A DNA stretch of 64,000 nt from Candidatus Siliceabacter maunaloa (GTDB lineage Bacteria; Actinomycetota; Thermoleophilia; Solirubrobacterales; Solirubrobacteraceae). The translations under genes and the position numbers were made by a program. The stretch covers positions 32,637 through 96,636 of the forward strand of contig JANDLV010000008.1 in NCBI GenBank assembly GCA_024330185.1, in the 5' to 3' direction. Shown here one piece after another: positions 17,391-25,669 of the stretch (positions are counted from its first letter, which is position 1; each line of letters begins with the position of its first letter). The notes below the pieces were generated by a model that had not been told where the DNA came from, did no database searches, and worked only from the letters and a program-made list of their open reading frames with translations.

Positions 17391-17394
17391 GCCC

Positions 17395-18114
17395 TCATGC
17401 TCGCAGGCGCTCGACCTCGGCAGGCGTGAGACGGCGCCAGCGCCCGGAGGCGAGCCCGCGAAGGTCCAACGGGCCGAAGCGGGTTCGCTCCAGCGCCTGC
17501 ACGGAGTGGCCGACCGCGTCGCACATGCGCTTGACCTGGCGCTTGCGCCCCTCGCGCAGGGTGAGCTCCAGCAGGCCCGCGCGCACCTCGCGCACCCCCG
17601 CGGGAGCGGTGCGCCCGTCCTCCAGTTCGACCCCCTCACGTAGCGCGCGCAGGGCGCGCGGGCTCAGCCGCCCCCCGGCCACCCGCGCGCGGTAGGTGCG
17701 AGGCAGCTCGTAGCGGGGATGGAGCAGGCGCTCGGCGAGCTCTCCGTCGTTGGTCAGCAGGAGCAGCCCGGTGGTGTCGACGTCCAGCCGCCCGACCGGG
17801 TACAGCCGCGCCCCGGGAAGGTCGACCAGGTCCACGACTGTGCGCCGCCCATGGGTGTCGCGGGCGGTCGATACCACGCCCGACGGCTTGTTGAGCGCCA
17901 CGACCACGCGCTCCTCGGGGCCCTCCAGCATGCGGCCGTCCACCGCGACGCCGCTGGTTGCGTCGACATCACGCGCCGGGTCGGTGATCACCTCCCCGCC
18001 GACCGTCACCCGCCCGGCCCGAACCACATCCTCCGCGGCCCGCCGTGAGGCCACCCCGGCGTGGGCGAGGAACTTGGCCAGGCGCACGCGGGTGGAGGGT
18101 ACGAGCCGGCGCAA
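17395..18114 (-). CDS. rluB: 23S rRNA pseudouridine synthase, RluB/RsuA family
   Basis: The protein isomerises a uridine of large-subunit rRNA to pseudouridine. The 239 residues comprise an N-terminal S4 RNA-binding domain (VRLAKFLAHAGVASRRAAED), then the catalytic domain with the RLYPVGRLDVDTTGLLLLTN motif, which contains the catalytic Asp, and a C-terminal EGRKRQVKRMCDAVGH stretch. In many actinobacteria rluB follows scpA-scpB; here it heads the aromatic operon instead and scpAB lie about 5 kb away. Whether the start is this codon or the Val nine residues on is not settled. Confidence 0.92.
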   Translation of the reverse strand: MRRLVPSTRVRLAKFLAHAGVASRRAAEDVVRAGRVTVGGEVITDPARDVDATSGVAVDGRMLEGPEERVVVALNKPSGVVSTARDTHGRRTVVDLVDLPGARLYPVGRLDVDTTGLLLLTNDGELAERLLHPRYELPRTYRARVAGGRLSPRALRALREGVELEDGRTAPAGVREVRAGLLELTLREGRKRQVKRMCDAVGHSVQALERTRFGPLDLRGLASGRWRRLTPAEVERLRA

Positions 18115-18194
18115 TCGGGAGCCGGCGGGCGATCCCGGCCGGCGCGGCGACTGGCGCGAGTTGGCCCGGGGGCCGAGGCCCGGCGCCGCGCCAC

Positions 18195-18200
18195 TAGCCT
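18195..18200 (+). promoter_or_regulatory. -10 element giving a leaderless rlmN transcript
   Basis: TAGCCT lies exactly 7 bases before the rlmN ATG, so transcription would start at or next to the start codon. No Shine-Dalgarno sequence is present, which fits leaderless translation. Confidence 0.5.
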
Positions 18201-18207
18201 CGCCTCC

Positions 18208-19257
18208 ATGGACCTCGAGCTCCTCGAGACCACGCTGCGCGACGCCGGCGAGCCGGCCTACCGCGCCCGCCAGGTCTGGGAGTGGACCGCGCGCGGGGCG
18301 GCCGGCTACGACGTGATGACCAACCTCCCGCGGGGCCTGCGTGAGCGACTGGCCCTCGAGGTGCCCTTCTCAACGCTGACCGTCCAGAGCGAGGCGCGCT
18401 CGCGCGACGGCACGGTCAAGACGCTCTTCCACGCCGGCGATGGCCGTGCCGTCGAGGCGGTGCTCATGCGCTACCGCGACGGGCGGCGCTCGGTGTGCCT
18501 GTCCTCCCAGTCGGGCTGCCCGCTGACCTGCACCTTCTGCGCGACGGGCACGATGCGCTTCGGGCGCAACCTCACGACGTCGGAGGTTCTCGACCAGGCG
18601 CTGCACTTCCGCCGCCTCGAGGCGATCGACCACGTCGTGTTCATGGGCATGGGCGAGCCGATGATGAACCTCGACGCCGTGCTCGCGGCGTGCCGGCGGC
18701 TGCCCGCCACGGGGGTCACCCACCGGCGCACGGCGATCTCCACGGTGGGGTGGATCCCGGGCATAGAGCGCCTCACCGGGGCCGGCATGCCGCTGCGCCT
18801 GGCCCTCTCCCTGCACGCCGCCGACGACGCGCTGCGCACGCAGCTCATGCCGGTCAACGAGCGCTACCCGCTGGCCGACGTGCTGGCCGCGTGCCGCGCG
18901 TACTTCGAGGTCACCCGGCGCACCGTCTTCATCGAGTACGTGATGCTCGCCGGGGTCAACGACCGCCACGAGCAGGCCCTGGCGCTGGTCGACGTGCTCG
19001 ACCCGCGGGCCTTCAAGGTCAACCTCATCCCCTACAACCCCACGGGGGCCTTCGACGGCTCGGGGCGCGGAGCGATCGACGCCTTCAGGGCGGTGCTGGA
19101 GGAGCATGGCCTGCGCGCCACCGTGCGCCTCACCCGGGGAGCGGACATCGCCGCCGCCTGCGGCCAGCTCGCAGCCGCTCAGCCCCCGCCTGTACCGGTG
19201 CCGCCGGAGGCGGCCCCGGTGAAACGGGAGCGCAGCGCGAGCACGTTGGCCACGTAG
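18208..19257 (+). CDS. rlmN: Dual-specificity RNA methyltransferase RlmN (radical SAM)
   Basis: RlmN methylates C2 of A2503 in 23S rRNA and A37 in some tRNAs using radical SAM chemistry. The 349-residue protein has the 4Fe-4S motif C104-x3-C108-x2-C111 (GCPLTCTFCATG), the SAM motif GMGEPMMN and the second catalytic region with C318 (RGADIAAACGQL). The start at 18208 is chosen because the family begins with a short helical domain there and a -10 element lies just upstream. Its last 79 bases are antisense to the end of the LysM transglycosylase gene; the C-terminal tail after residue 322 is Pro-rich and not conserved. Confidence 0.94.
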   Translation: MDLELLETTLRDAGEPAYRARQVWEWTARGAAGYDVMTNLPRGLRERLALEVPFSTLTVQSEARSRDGTVKTLFHAGDGRAVEAVLMRYRDGRRSVCLSSQSGCPLTCTFCATGTMRFGRNLTTSEVLDQALHFRRLEAIDHVVFMGMGEPMMNLDAVLAACRRLPATGVTHRRTAISTVGWIPGIERLTGAGMPLRLALSLHAADDALRTQLMPVNERYPLADVLAACRAYFEVTRRTVFIEYVMLAGVNDRHEQALALVDVLDPRAFKVNLIPYNPTGAFDGSGRGAIDAFRAVLEEHGLRATVRLTRGADIAAACGQLAAAQPPPVPVPPEAAPVKRERSASTLAT

Positions 19258-20135
19258 CGCTGGGTGTCGTCGTACATGCCGATGCGGCGCACCGAGGCCA
19301 TGCCCTGGTAATAGCCGGCGGCCGCCAGTGACGGGTCGCCGCCGGCCATGTCCAGCATGCGCTTGAGGTAGAGCACGCCCGCGTGGACGTTGTCCAGCGG
19401 CGCGTCGGGGTCCAGCGTGCGCCGGGCCAGGTTGCCCTGCACCCAGGTCCACGTACCGGGCATGACCTGCATGACCCCGCGCGCGTTGGCCGAGGAGACC
19501 ACGGCGTTGTTGAACCCGCTCTCCTGGTAGGCGATCGCCGTGGCCAGGCCGGGTGGCACGCCGTGCTGGTTGGCGATCTGCGCGATCTGGTCGGCGCTGA
19601 CCGACCCGCCGGTCGGCGCGGGGGAAGTGCCCTCGACGACCTCCGTGGCCGGCTCGGGCTCGGCCCGGGCGTCGCCCGGCCCACCCTGGGCGCCGGTGGG
19701 CAGCTTGATCGCGGTCCCCGAGACCAGCGGCGCCGCGGCGCCGAGGCCGTTCATGGCGACAAGGGCCTCGACGGTCGACCCATACTGGGCGGCGAGGGCG
19801 CTCAGCGTGTCGCCGGGCTGAACGGTGTAGGCACCCATGGCGCCGGGGGCCTGCGCCTCGGGGGCGCCGTCGATCTGCGTGGCGACCGCGGGCGCTGCGG
19901 CCCCCTCCGCCACGGGCGCGGTGTCGTCGGGCAGCGTGATCGTGCTCCCGGCGATGACCCGGGCGTCGGGCAGCAGACCGTTGGCCGTGGCTACGTCGGC
20001 CGGTGCGCGGCCGTTGGCCCGGGCGATGCCCCAGAGGGTGTCGCCGGGTGCAACGGTGATCGTGTCTTGTGCCTGGGCGGTGGCCGGGGTGACGGCCAGC
20101 GCACCGAGGGCGAGCAGCATCGAGCGTCGGCGCAT
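19179..20135 (-). CDS. Secreted LysM-domain lytic transglycosylase (SLT fold)
   Basis: The 318-residue protein has a signal peptide (RRRSMLLALGALAVTPATAQAQ), two LysM peptidoglycan-binding repeats (TITVAPGDTLWGIARANGR and YTVQPGDTLSALAAQYG) and a C-terminal SLT domain. The SLT domain carries the catalytic Glu in AIAYQESGFN, followed by ARGVMQVMPGT. It should cleave glycan strands of peptidoglycan outside the cell. The ATG is preceded by AGGAGAT. The Gly/Thr-rich last residues overlap the rlmN 3' end on the opposite strand. Confidence 0.93.
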   Translation of the reverse strand: MRRRSMLLALGALAVTPATAQAQDTITVAPGDTLWGIARANGRAPADVATANGLLPDARVIAGSTITLPDDTAPVAEGAAAPAVATQIDGAPEAQAPGAMGAYTVQPGDTLSALAAQYGSTVEALVAMNGLGAAAPLVSGTAIKLPTGAQGGPGDARAEPEPATEVVEGTSPAPTGGSVSADQIAQIANQHGVPPGLATAIAYQESGFNNAVVSSANARGVMQVMPGTWTWVQGNLARRTLDPDAPLDNVHAGVLYLKRMLDMAGGDPSLAAAGYYQGMASVRRIGMYDDTQRYVANVLALRSRFTGAASGGTGTGGG

Positions 20136-20257
20136 CGGATCTCCTGCGTCGTCGGGGGTTGGCCTGCTCGGTTCGTCGCCCCCGTTGGGGCACCCCCCGG
20201 ATGCGCTGGGTTACGACACCCTGCAACGGCTCGTGCGCACGGCTGGCGCACCGGCGC

Positions 20258-21628
20258 TCAGACCGCGGCCCGCGCGGTGGCGGCGGCCTCCAGAACGCCA
20301 GCCAGGCGCTCGGTCAGCGCCGGCCAGCCGTAGCGCGCCCGCGCGGTCTCGCGCGCGGCGGCACCCCGGCTGGCGCGGGCGGCCGGGTCGCGCAGGACCT
20401 CCACCAGCGCGGCGGCGAGGCCGTCGCGGTCGTCGGGCTCCACCAGCCAGCCCGTGACGCCGTCCTGCACGATCTCCGCGGGGCCGAAGCGGTTCACGGC
20501 CACCGCGGGCAGCGCGCAGGCCATGCCCTCCACGAGCACGGCGCCGAACTGCTCGCGCACCGAGGCCAGCACCTGGGCGTCGGCGGCGGAGAGGAAGGCG
20601 GCCAGGGCGTCGTGATCGTGCCAGCCGGCCAGGAACACGTCGGGGGCGCCGGTGCGCTCGATCGCCTCCAGCGGGTGCTCGCCCTCCCACTCCCCGGGGT
20701 GGCCGCCCAGGAGCACCAGCGCACCGGGCGCCTCCCGGCGCGCCAGCGCGAAGGCCTCGACGAGCAGCGACAGGCGCTTGACGGCAGTGAACCGCCCAAC
20801 GGCCAGGAGCACCGGCCCGCGCAGCAGCGCGTCGAGCTGCTCGGGGTCATAGCGCACGCTGCCCGTCCCCTCGCCCGGCGCCCAGCCGCGCGGCTCGTCC
20901 GCCAGCCACCGGCGCCAATGGGCGGCGCGGTCGACGTCCACCCGGCGCATGACGGCGGGGTCGAACCCGTTGGGCACGTGCACGCAGCGACGGGGGTCGA
21001 TGCCCAGCAGCCCGGCCGCGCGGGCCACCTGGCCGGGCGAGATGACCACGATGGCCGCGCAGCGCTGCGCCCACGTGCGCATGCGCTCCAGCCAGGCCGC
21101 GGCGTGCGGCCAGCCGGGCGGCGGCCCGTCGGCGATGGCCTCGAGCATGAGCAGCTCGGTGCCGTGCAGATGCCCGACGACCGGCGTGGCGGGCGCGACC
21201 CGGGCGGCGGCCTCGTGGATCGGCGTGAGGTGGTGGAGGTGGAGCACGTCGGCGTCCTCGACGCCCGCATCGAGCAGTGCGGCGGCCCAGGCAGCGACCT
21301 GGCGCTCGTAGGCGGCGTCGTCCAAGGCGGCGCAGACGCGGTCGGGCGCGCCGGGGCGGTCCTCGTAGGAGGGGTGCATGGGTGCGGCGCCGCCGGGGGG
21401 ATCCATCGGGTCGGGGGCGGCCAGCGCGGGCGCGAAGTCGACAGCGCGCACGTCGAGCCCCGCGTAGAAGCGGTGCGCGTCGCCGTGGCCGTCGAGGTCG
21501 CAGCGCGATCCCGAGAGGACGGTGACCTCCCAGCCGTGGTCGGCCAGGCCGGCGGCCAGGGCACGGGCGACGTGCGCCGACCCGCCCCGGGGGAAGAACT
21601 GCAGGGCACAGAGCACGCGGCCGGGCAC
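20258..21628 (-). CDS. Glycosyltransferase family 4 protein
   Basis: The 456-residue protein has a GT-B layout. Its N-terminal domain includes FFPRGGSAHVARALAAGLADHGWEV and DVLHLHHLTPIHEAA, and its C-terminal GT4 domain includes GPVLLAVGRFTAVKRLSLLVEAF, then REQFGAVLVEGMACALPAVA with the ExFGxxxxE-type motif that holds the nucleotide-sugar. It transfers a sugar from an activated donor to an unknown acceptor, plausibly a cell-surface glycan or glycolipid. The neighbouring phosphodiester glycosidase-type gene, in the same direction 91 bases upstream, also suggests glycan metabolism. Confidence 0.9.
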   Translation of the reverse strand: MPGRVLCALQFFPRGGSAHVARALAAGLADHGWEVTVLSGSRCDLDGHGDAHRFYAGLDVRAVDFAPALAAPDPMDPPGGAAPMHPSYEDRPGAPDRVCAALDDAAYERQVAAWAAALLDAGVEDADVLHLHHLTPIHEAAARVAPATPVVGHLHGTELLMLEAIADGPPPGWPHAAAWLERMRTWAQRCAAIVVISPGQVARAAGLLGIDPRRCVHVPNGFDPAVMRRVDVDRAAHWRRWLADEPRGWAPGEGTGSVRYDPEQLDALLRGPVLLAVGRFTAVKRLSLLVEAFALARREAPGALVLLGGHPGEWEGEHPLEAIERTGAPDVFLAGWHDHDALAAFLSAADAQVLASVREQFGAVLVEGMACALPAVAVNRFGPAEIVQDGVTGWLVEPDDRDGLAAALVEVLRDPAARASRGAAARETARARYGWPALTERLAGVLEAAATARAAV

Positions 21629-21719
21629 GCCGGGGATTGTGGCGTGTGCGGTGAAGGTGGTGTGAACGCGGGCGCCGCCCGGAGGGCCATCACGATTTCT
21701 CCGGGGGCCACCGCCGGCC

Positions 21720-22508
21720 TCAGCGCGGCGTGAACATGAGCGCCGTCACGACGGGGCGCCCGCCCGCGATCGGCGTCCCGTGGCCCTCGCGCGGCATGTT
21801 GACCAGCGCGCCGCCGGCCACCAGCGAGGTGGAGCCGCCGCCGTCGAGGTTCAGCGCGTGGTCGGCGCCCAGGGCCACGAGCAGCCGCGACAGCTCGCCC
21901 AGGGTCAGGCCGGCGTCGCTGGCCGTGCGCCCGTCGCAGGCCACCGCGAGCAGGCAGTCCCCGGCCAGGGCGAGCGCAGCGCGCGGATGGCGCCCGGCGG
22001 TGATGTCGGAGTCGAACTGGTGCGCGGCGGCCGAGAAGCCCTCGGGGTCCTCCCCGTCGCGGGTCACCGGCCGGCCGTCCTGCACGAGCAGCGGCCCGGC
22101 CTGCAGCAGCTCCCCGCTCGGCGCGACGTCCAGCTCGTGGCGACGGGCGATCGTGACCCGGCCGCGGTGGGCCTGCACGCAGGCGCGCACCGCGCCCCAC
22201 GGCGCGGCGAAGGGCACGCTCGGGCGCGCGATGCCGCGCGTGCGCACGTCGCCCAGCGCGGCACCGTCGGCGCGCACGAAGAAGCCGCCGACGATCGCCT
22301 CGTCGACGCCCCGCGCCGCGCACCAGGCCGCCAGCGGCCGCGGCGGGTGGAGCCGCACGACCCGCACCGAGGTCTGCGCGAGCGCGTGCTGGGCGACATG
22401 GACGGTCGTCGTCGCCCCATCGGCGAGGGGCACCAGCAGGCGCTCAAGGTGCGCTGGTGGGGCAGCGGGGCGAGCGCGCAGCGCAGCGACAGCGGCCACG
22501 CGACGCAC
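21720..22508 (-). CDS. Phosphodiester glycosidase (NAGPA)-domain protein
   Basis: The 262-residue product carries the signature of the NAGPA/phosphodiester glycosidase family: VDEAIVGGFFVR near the start, and HALNLDGGGSTSLVAGGALVNMP near the end. Family members remove sugars linked through phosphodiesters, or act on exopolysaccharides. No convincing signal peptide is present in the chosen frame, so either it is cytoplasmic or the true start differs. The gene lies upstream of the GT4 gene in the same direction. Confidence 0.85.
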   Translation of the reverse strand: MRRVAAVAALRARPAAPPAHLERLLVPLADGATTTVHVAQHALAQTSVRVVRLHPPRPLAAWCAARGVDEAIVGGFFVRADGAALGDVRTRGIARPSVPFAAPWGAVRACVQAHRGRVTIARRHELDVAPSGELLQAGPLLVQDGRPVTRDGEDPEGFSAAAHQFDSDITAGRHPRAALALAGDCLLAVACDGRTASDAGLTLGELSRLLVALGADHALNLDGGGSTSLVAGGALVNMPREGHGTPIAGGRPVVTALMFTPR

Positions 22509-22551
22509 CGTAGGCGCGTGCCCGGACAGTGGGGTGAAGAGGTGGTGACCG

Positions 22552-22580
22552 TTGACTGGTAGGGTACGTATCCGTACGCT
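22552..22580 (+). promoter_or_regulatory. Promoter and operator of the vapBC pair
   Basis: A -35 TTGACT (22552-22557) and -10 TACGCT (22575-22580) are spaced by 17 bases. Between and over the -10 lies an inverted repeat GTACG-N4-CGTAC (22564-22577). The -10 ends 6 bases before the ATG, so the mRNA is probably leaderless and the repeat is a likely autoregulatory operator. Confidence 0.7.
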
Positions 22581-22586
22581 GAGGGT

Positions 22587-22817
22587 ATGAAAACCACCGT
22601 CTCCGAACGCGGTCAGATCACCATCCCCAAGGGGATCCGGGACCGGCTCGGCATCAGACCCGGTCAGGTCCTCGAATTCTCGGCCGACGAAGGCCGACTC
22701 GTCGCGACCAAGAGCGCGCGGCGCGATCCGGTGGATGCCGTCTACGGCATCCTCGGGCGGGAGGGCTCCACCGATGACGTCATCTCGGCGCTGCGCGGTG
22801 AGCCCGACAGCCTGTGA
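22587..22817 (+). CDS. vapB: Antitoxin, AbrB/MazE-type (VapB)
   Basis: The 76-residue protein starts with the swapped-hairpin AbrB DNA-binding fold (TTVSERGQITIPKGIRDRLG, then GQVLEFSADEGRLVATK). Its C-terminal tail (YGILGREGSTDDVISALRG) would wrap the toxin. It should neutralise the adjacent PIN-domain RNase and repress the operon by binding the palindrome at 22564-22577. Its stop overlaps the toxin start as GTGA. Confidence 0.9.
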   Translation: MKTTVSERGQITIPKGIRDRLGIRPGQVLEFSADEGRLVATKSARRDPVDAVYGILGREGSTDDVISALRGEPDSL

Positions 22818-23221
22818 TCTCCGCCGTGGACACGAACGTCCTCCTGGACGTCTTCCAGCCCGACCCCTCCTTCGGCCCTGCCTCGGCGCTGGCCCTGCGC
22901 GACGCGATGCGCGAGGGCAGCCTCATCGCCTGCGACGTCGTCTGGGCTGAGGTAGGCGCCCACTTCGACAGCCGTCAAGCAGCGGGCCACGCCCTCGGGG
23001 AGCTGGAGGTCGACTTCTCGGCACCAACCGTGTTCAGCTCCATCGAGGCGGGCGTCGTCCAGCGCGAGTACCGTCAGCGCGGAGGAAGCCGCGAGCGGGT
23101 GATCGCGGACTTCCTGATCGGTGCCCACGCGCAGCTCGCCGCCGACCGACTCCTCACCCGCGACCGCGGCTTCTTCCGCTCCTACTTCCCCGCGCTCACC
23201 GTCATCGACCCCTCCGCATAG
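22814..23221 (+). CDS. vapC: Toxin, PIN-domain ribonuclease (VapC)
   Basis: The 135-residue PIN protein carries the acidic residues expected for Mg-dependent RNA cleavage: SAVDTNVLLDVF near the start, CDVVWAEVG, VIADFLIGAHA and LLTRDRGFF towards the end. VapC toxins cut tRNA or rRNA and stop growth when unbound by VapB. The GTG start at 22814 is fixed by the GTGA overlap with the antitoxin. The stop abuts the scpB stop on the other strand without a single spare base. Confidence 0.9.
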   Translation: MISAVDTNVLLDVFQPDPSFGPASALALRDAMREGSLIACDVVWAEVGAHFDSRQAAGHALGELEVDFSAPTVFSSIEAGVVQREYRQRGGSRERVIADFLIGAHAQLAADRLLTRDRGFFRSYFPALTVIDPSA

Positions 23222-23809
23222 TCAGCCCTCGGGCGCGCCCGTGCCCGCGCGGGCCTCTCCGGCGCGCAGGAGGCGGTCGCGCAGGTCGGCCTCCTCCTCG
23301 GGCGAGGGGTCCCAGGCGCGGACCTCGGGCAGTGCCTTGAGCGAGTCGAGCCCGAAGAGGCGCAGGAACAGCGGCGTCGTACGCAGGAGCACGGCGCCGA
23401 ACTGGGAGCGCCCGGCCTCCTCGACCAGGCCGCGCTCCAGCAGCGTGGCCGAGGCCGACTCGGCGCTGACGCCGCGGATGCGGGTGATCTCGGGGCGGGA
23501 GACCGGCTGCAGGTAGGCCACGATGGCCAGCGTCTCGGCCTGCGCGGGGGTCAGCGGCGGCGTGCGGGGCCGGGCCAGGAGACGGCGCGCGGCGGGCTCG
23601 GCGACCGGGTCGGTGGCCAGCGCGATCCCGCCGGCCACGCGCTTGAGCTGCAGGCCGCGCGCGCCCGGAGCGTACTGCTCGTCCAGCTCGCGCAGGGCGG
23701 CCTCGACCTCGTCGGCGTCGGCCTCGGCGGCCTCGGCCAGATCGGCGAGAGCCACAGGGTCGGGTGAGAGGAAGAGGAGCGCCTCGACGATCCGGGCCAG
23801 GTCCGTCAC
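23222..23809 (-). CDS. scpB: Segregation and condensation protein B
   Basis: ScpB is the winged-helix kleisin-binding subunit of the SMC-ScpAB condensin. The 195-residue protein shows LARIVEALLFLSPDPV, ALATDPVAEPAARRLL, then the conserved QAETLAIVAYLQPVSRPEI and IRGVSAESASATLLERGLV, with a typical C-terminal extension. The start is the GTG at 23809, which overlaps the scpA stop as GTGA; the frame extends 56 codons further as a shadow. It works with ScpA in chromosome compaction and partitioning. Confidence 0.93.
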   Translation of the reverse strand: MTDLARIVEALLFLSPDPVALADLAEAAEADADEVEAALRELDEQYAPGARGLQLKRVAGGIALATDPVAEPAARRLLARPRTPPLTPAQAETLAIVAYLQPVSRPEITRIRGVSAESASATLLERGLVEEAGRSQFGAVLLRTTPLFLRLFGLDSLKALPEVRAWDPSPEEEADLRDRLLRAGEARAGTGAPEG

Positions 23810-24555
23810 GACACCGCCCGGGCCGGCGAAGCAGGAAGCGGCGTGATCGCGATGTCGCCGAACGGCAGATCCTGCGCCCATGTAGCCTCGCCGGACTTGT
23901 AGAGTTCCAGCAGCGCGAACAGGGTCACCGCAACGGTCACCCGGTCGGCGCCGCGCACCGCGTCGTCGAACGAGCACGCGCCGCGGCGCAACAGCCCGCG
24001 CAGGTGCCCAAGACGCTCGGCCACGGTGACCCGCGGGACCGCGAGGTGGCGCAGGTCGAGCTTGGCGGGCATGCGCAGGAGGCCGCCCAACGCCCTGGCG
24101 AGCTGCTCGCTGCGGTAGACGCCCGCCGGCAGCTCCTGCTCGGTGGAGCGGCGCAGCGCGGCGGGCAGCGGCGCAGCGCGGTAGCGCACGCCCTCCTCGC
24201 CGGCCAGGCGCTCGTGGAGGTGCGCGGCCGCGGCGCGGTAGCGCTGGGCCTCCAGCATCCTCGCCAGCAGCTCCTCGGCGGCCTCCTGGGGCTCGAGGTC
24301 CAACAGGTCCTCGTCGTCGCGCGGGAGCATCAGCCGCGACTTGAGCTCGAGCACCGCGGCGATGAGCACGAGGAACTCCGTGGCCGCCTCGAGATCCAGG
24401 TCCCCGCGAGCCTCGAGATGGTCGAGGTAGGCCAGCACGACCTCGGCCAGCTCGACCTCGAGCAGGTCGACCTCCTCGCGCAGCACGAGCGTGAGCAGAA
24501 GGTCGAAGGGCCCGGAGAAGACCTCCAGGTCGAGCTCGAGCGCGGCGAGCGACAC
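23806..24555 (-). CDS. scpA: Segregation and condensation protein A (kleisin)
   Basis: ScpA bridges SMC heads. The 249-residue protein has the N-terminal kleisin motif LDLEVFSGPFDLLLTLV, the LATEFLVLIAAVLELKSRLML-type region, and a C-terminal winged-helix segment (VTVAVTLFALLELYKSGEATW). The frame extends upstream, but only the GTG at 24555 offers a usable start between the trpS stop and the conserved domain. It is coupled to scpB by a GTGA overlap and follows trpS in the same direction. Confidence 0.92.
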   Translation of the reverse strand: MSLAALELDLEVFSGPFDLLLTLVLREEVDLLEVELAEVVLAYLDHLEARGDLDLEAATEFLVLIAAVLELKSRLMLPRDDEDLLDLEPQEAAEELLARMLEAQRYRAAAAHLHERLAGEEGVRYRAAPLPAALRRSTEQELPAGVYRSEQLARALGGLLRMPAKLDLRHLAVPRVTVAERLGHLRGLLRRGACSFDDAVRGADRVTVAVTLFALLELYKSGEATWAQDLPFGDIAITPLPASPARAVS

Positions 24556-24607
24556 CGGGGCGCAGATTACACCCCGACCACCCCGGCGCGGTCGACGTGG
24601 GAGCGCC

Positions 24608-25639
24608 TCAGCGCGCCCGCGGCGGGCCGACGCCCATGGCCTCACGCACGTCGGCCAGCGTCTCGCGCGCGATCACGCGCGCCTTCTCCGCGCCCGCGGC
24701 AAGGGCCTGCTCCAGCGCCGCCTCGTCGCCGCGCAGCTCGAGGTAGCGCTCGCGCACCGGCGCCAGCGCCTCGACGACCGCCTCGGCCGCCGCCACCTTG
24801 AGGTCCCCGTACCCACGCGCACCGGCGAGATCTGCCTCGACCTGCTCCGGCGTCATCCCGCGCACCGCGGCCATGATCTCGATCAGGTTGCTGACCCCGG
24901 GCTTGTCGGGCGCGCGGTGGAGCTCGTTGCCCGAGTCCGTGACCGCGCGCTTGAACTTCTTCACGATCGCGTCGGGTTCGTCGAGGACGTAGACCGTCCC
25001 CTGCTCGCTGCCCCCGGTCGTGGACATCTTGCGCTCGGGCTCCTGCAGATCGCGCACGCGCGCCGCGACGGTCGGGATGCGGTGCTCGGGCACCACGAGC
25101 GTGCCCTCGCCGCCTGTCGCGCTCCGGGGGGAGCCCGGCGTCGGGAAGCGCGCGTTGAACCGGGTGGCCACGTCGCGCATGAGCTCCAGGTGCTCGCGCT
25201 GGTCCTCCCCCACCGGCACCTCCTCGGCGCGGTAGGCCAGCACGTCGGCGGCCTGGAGCACGGGGTAGAAGAGCAGACCGGCCGACACCAGCTCGCGCTG
25301 GACGGCCGACTTGTCGCGGAACTGGTGCATGCGGTTGAGCTCACCCAGGGCGGTGACCGAGCACAGCAGCCAGCACAGCTCGGTGTGCTCGTGCACGTCG
25401 CCCTGGCGAAAGAGGATGCACCGCGCCGGATCGAGCCCGGCGGCCAGGAGGATCGCCGCCGTGTCCAGCGTCCGCTGGCGAAGCCGCACCGGCTCGTAGG
25501 CCACCGTCGTGGCGTGCAGATCGACGATGCAGTAAATCGCCTCGCCCCGGTCCTGGCCCTCGACGTACTGCACGATCGCTCCCAGGTAGTTGCCCAGGTG
25601 CTTGCGCCCGGTCGGCTGGATACCCGAGAAGATGCGCAT
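24608..25639 (-). CDS. trpS: Tryptophan-tRNA ligase
   Basis: TrpRS charges tRNA-Trp. The 343-residue class I synthetase has SGIQPTGRKHLGNYLGA, in which HLGN is the HIGH-box equivalent, YPVLQAADVLAY, VGEDQREHLELMRDVA, and the KMSTT loop (ERKMSTTGGS). ATG 25639 is chosen because the family starts at this MRIFSGIQPTG motif; a -10-like TAGTCT lies 10 bases before it, leaving an mRNA leader of only a few bases. It is divergent from the serine hydrolase gene, with 30 bases between the two starts. Confidence 0.95.
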   Translation of the reverse strand: MRIFSGIQPTGRKHLGNYLGAIVQYVEGQDRGEAIYCIVDLHATTVAYEPVRLRQRTLDTAAILLAAGLDPARCILFRQGDVHEHTELCWLLCSVTALGELNRMHQFRDKSAVQRELVSAGLLFYPVLQAADVLAYRAEEVPVGEDQREHLELMRDVATRFNARFPTPGSPRSATGGEGTLVVPEHRIPTVAARVRDLQEPERKMSTTGGSEQGTVYVLDEPDAIVKKFKRAVTDSGNELHRAPDKPGVSNLIEIMAAVRGMTPEQVEADLAGARGYGDLKVAAAEAVVEALAPVRERYLELRGDEAALEQALAAGAEKARVIARETLADVREAMGVGPPRAR

Positions 25640-25669
25640 GAGGGGCGGCAGACTACGTCGGTTCACACG

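Noticed and set aside
18370..20226. A 618-codon minus-strand frame across rlmN and the LysM transglycosylase region
   Set aside because: The composition is Arg/Gly/His-rich without motifs, while rlmN and the transglycosylase carry complete signatures in other frames.
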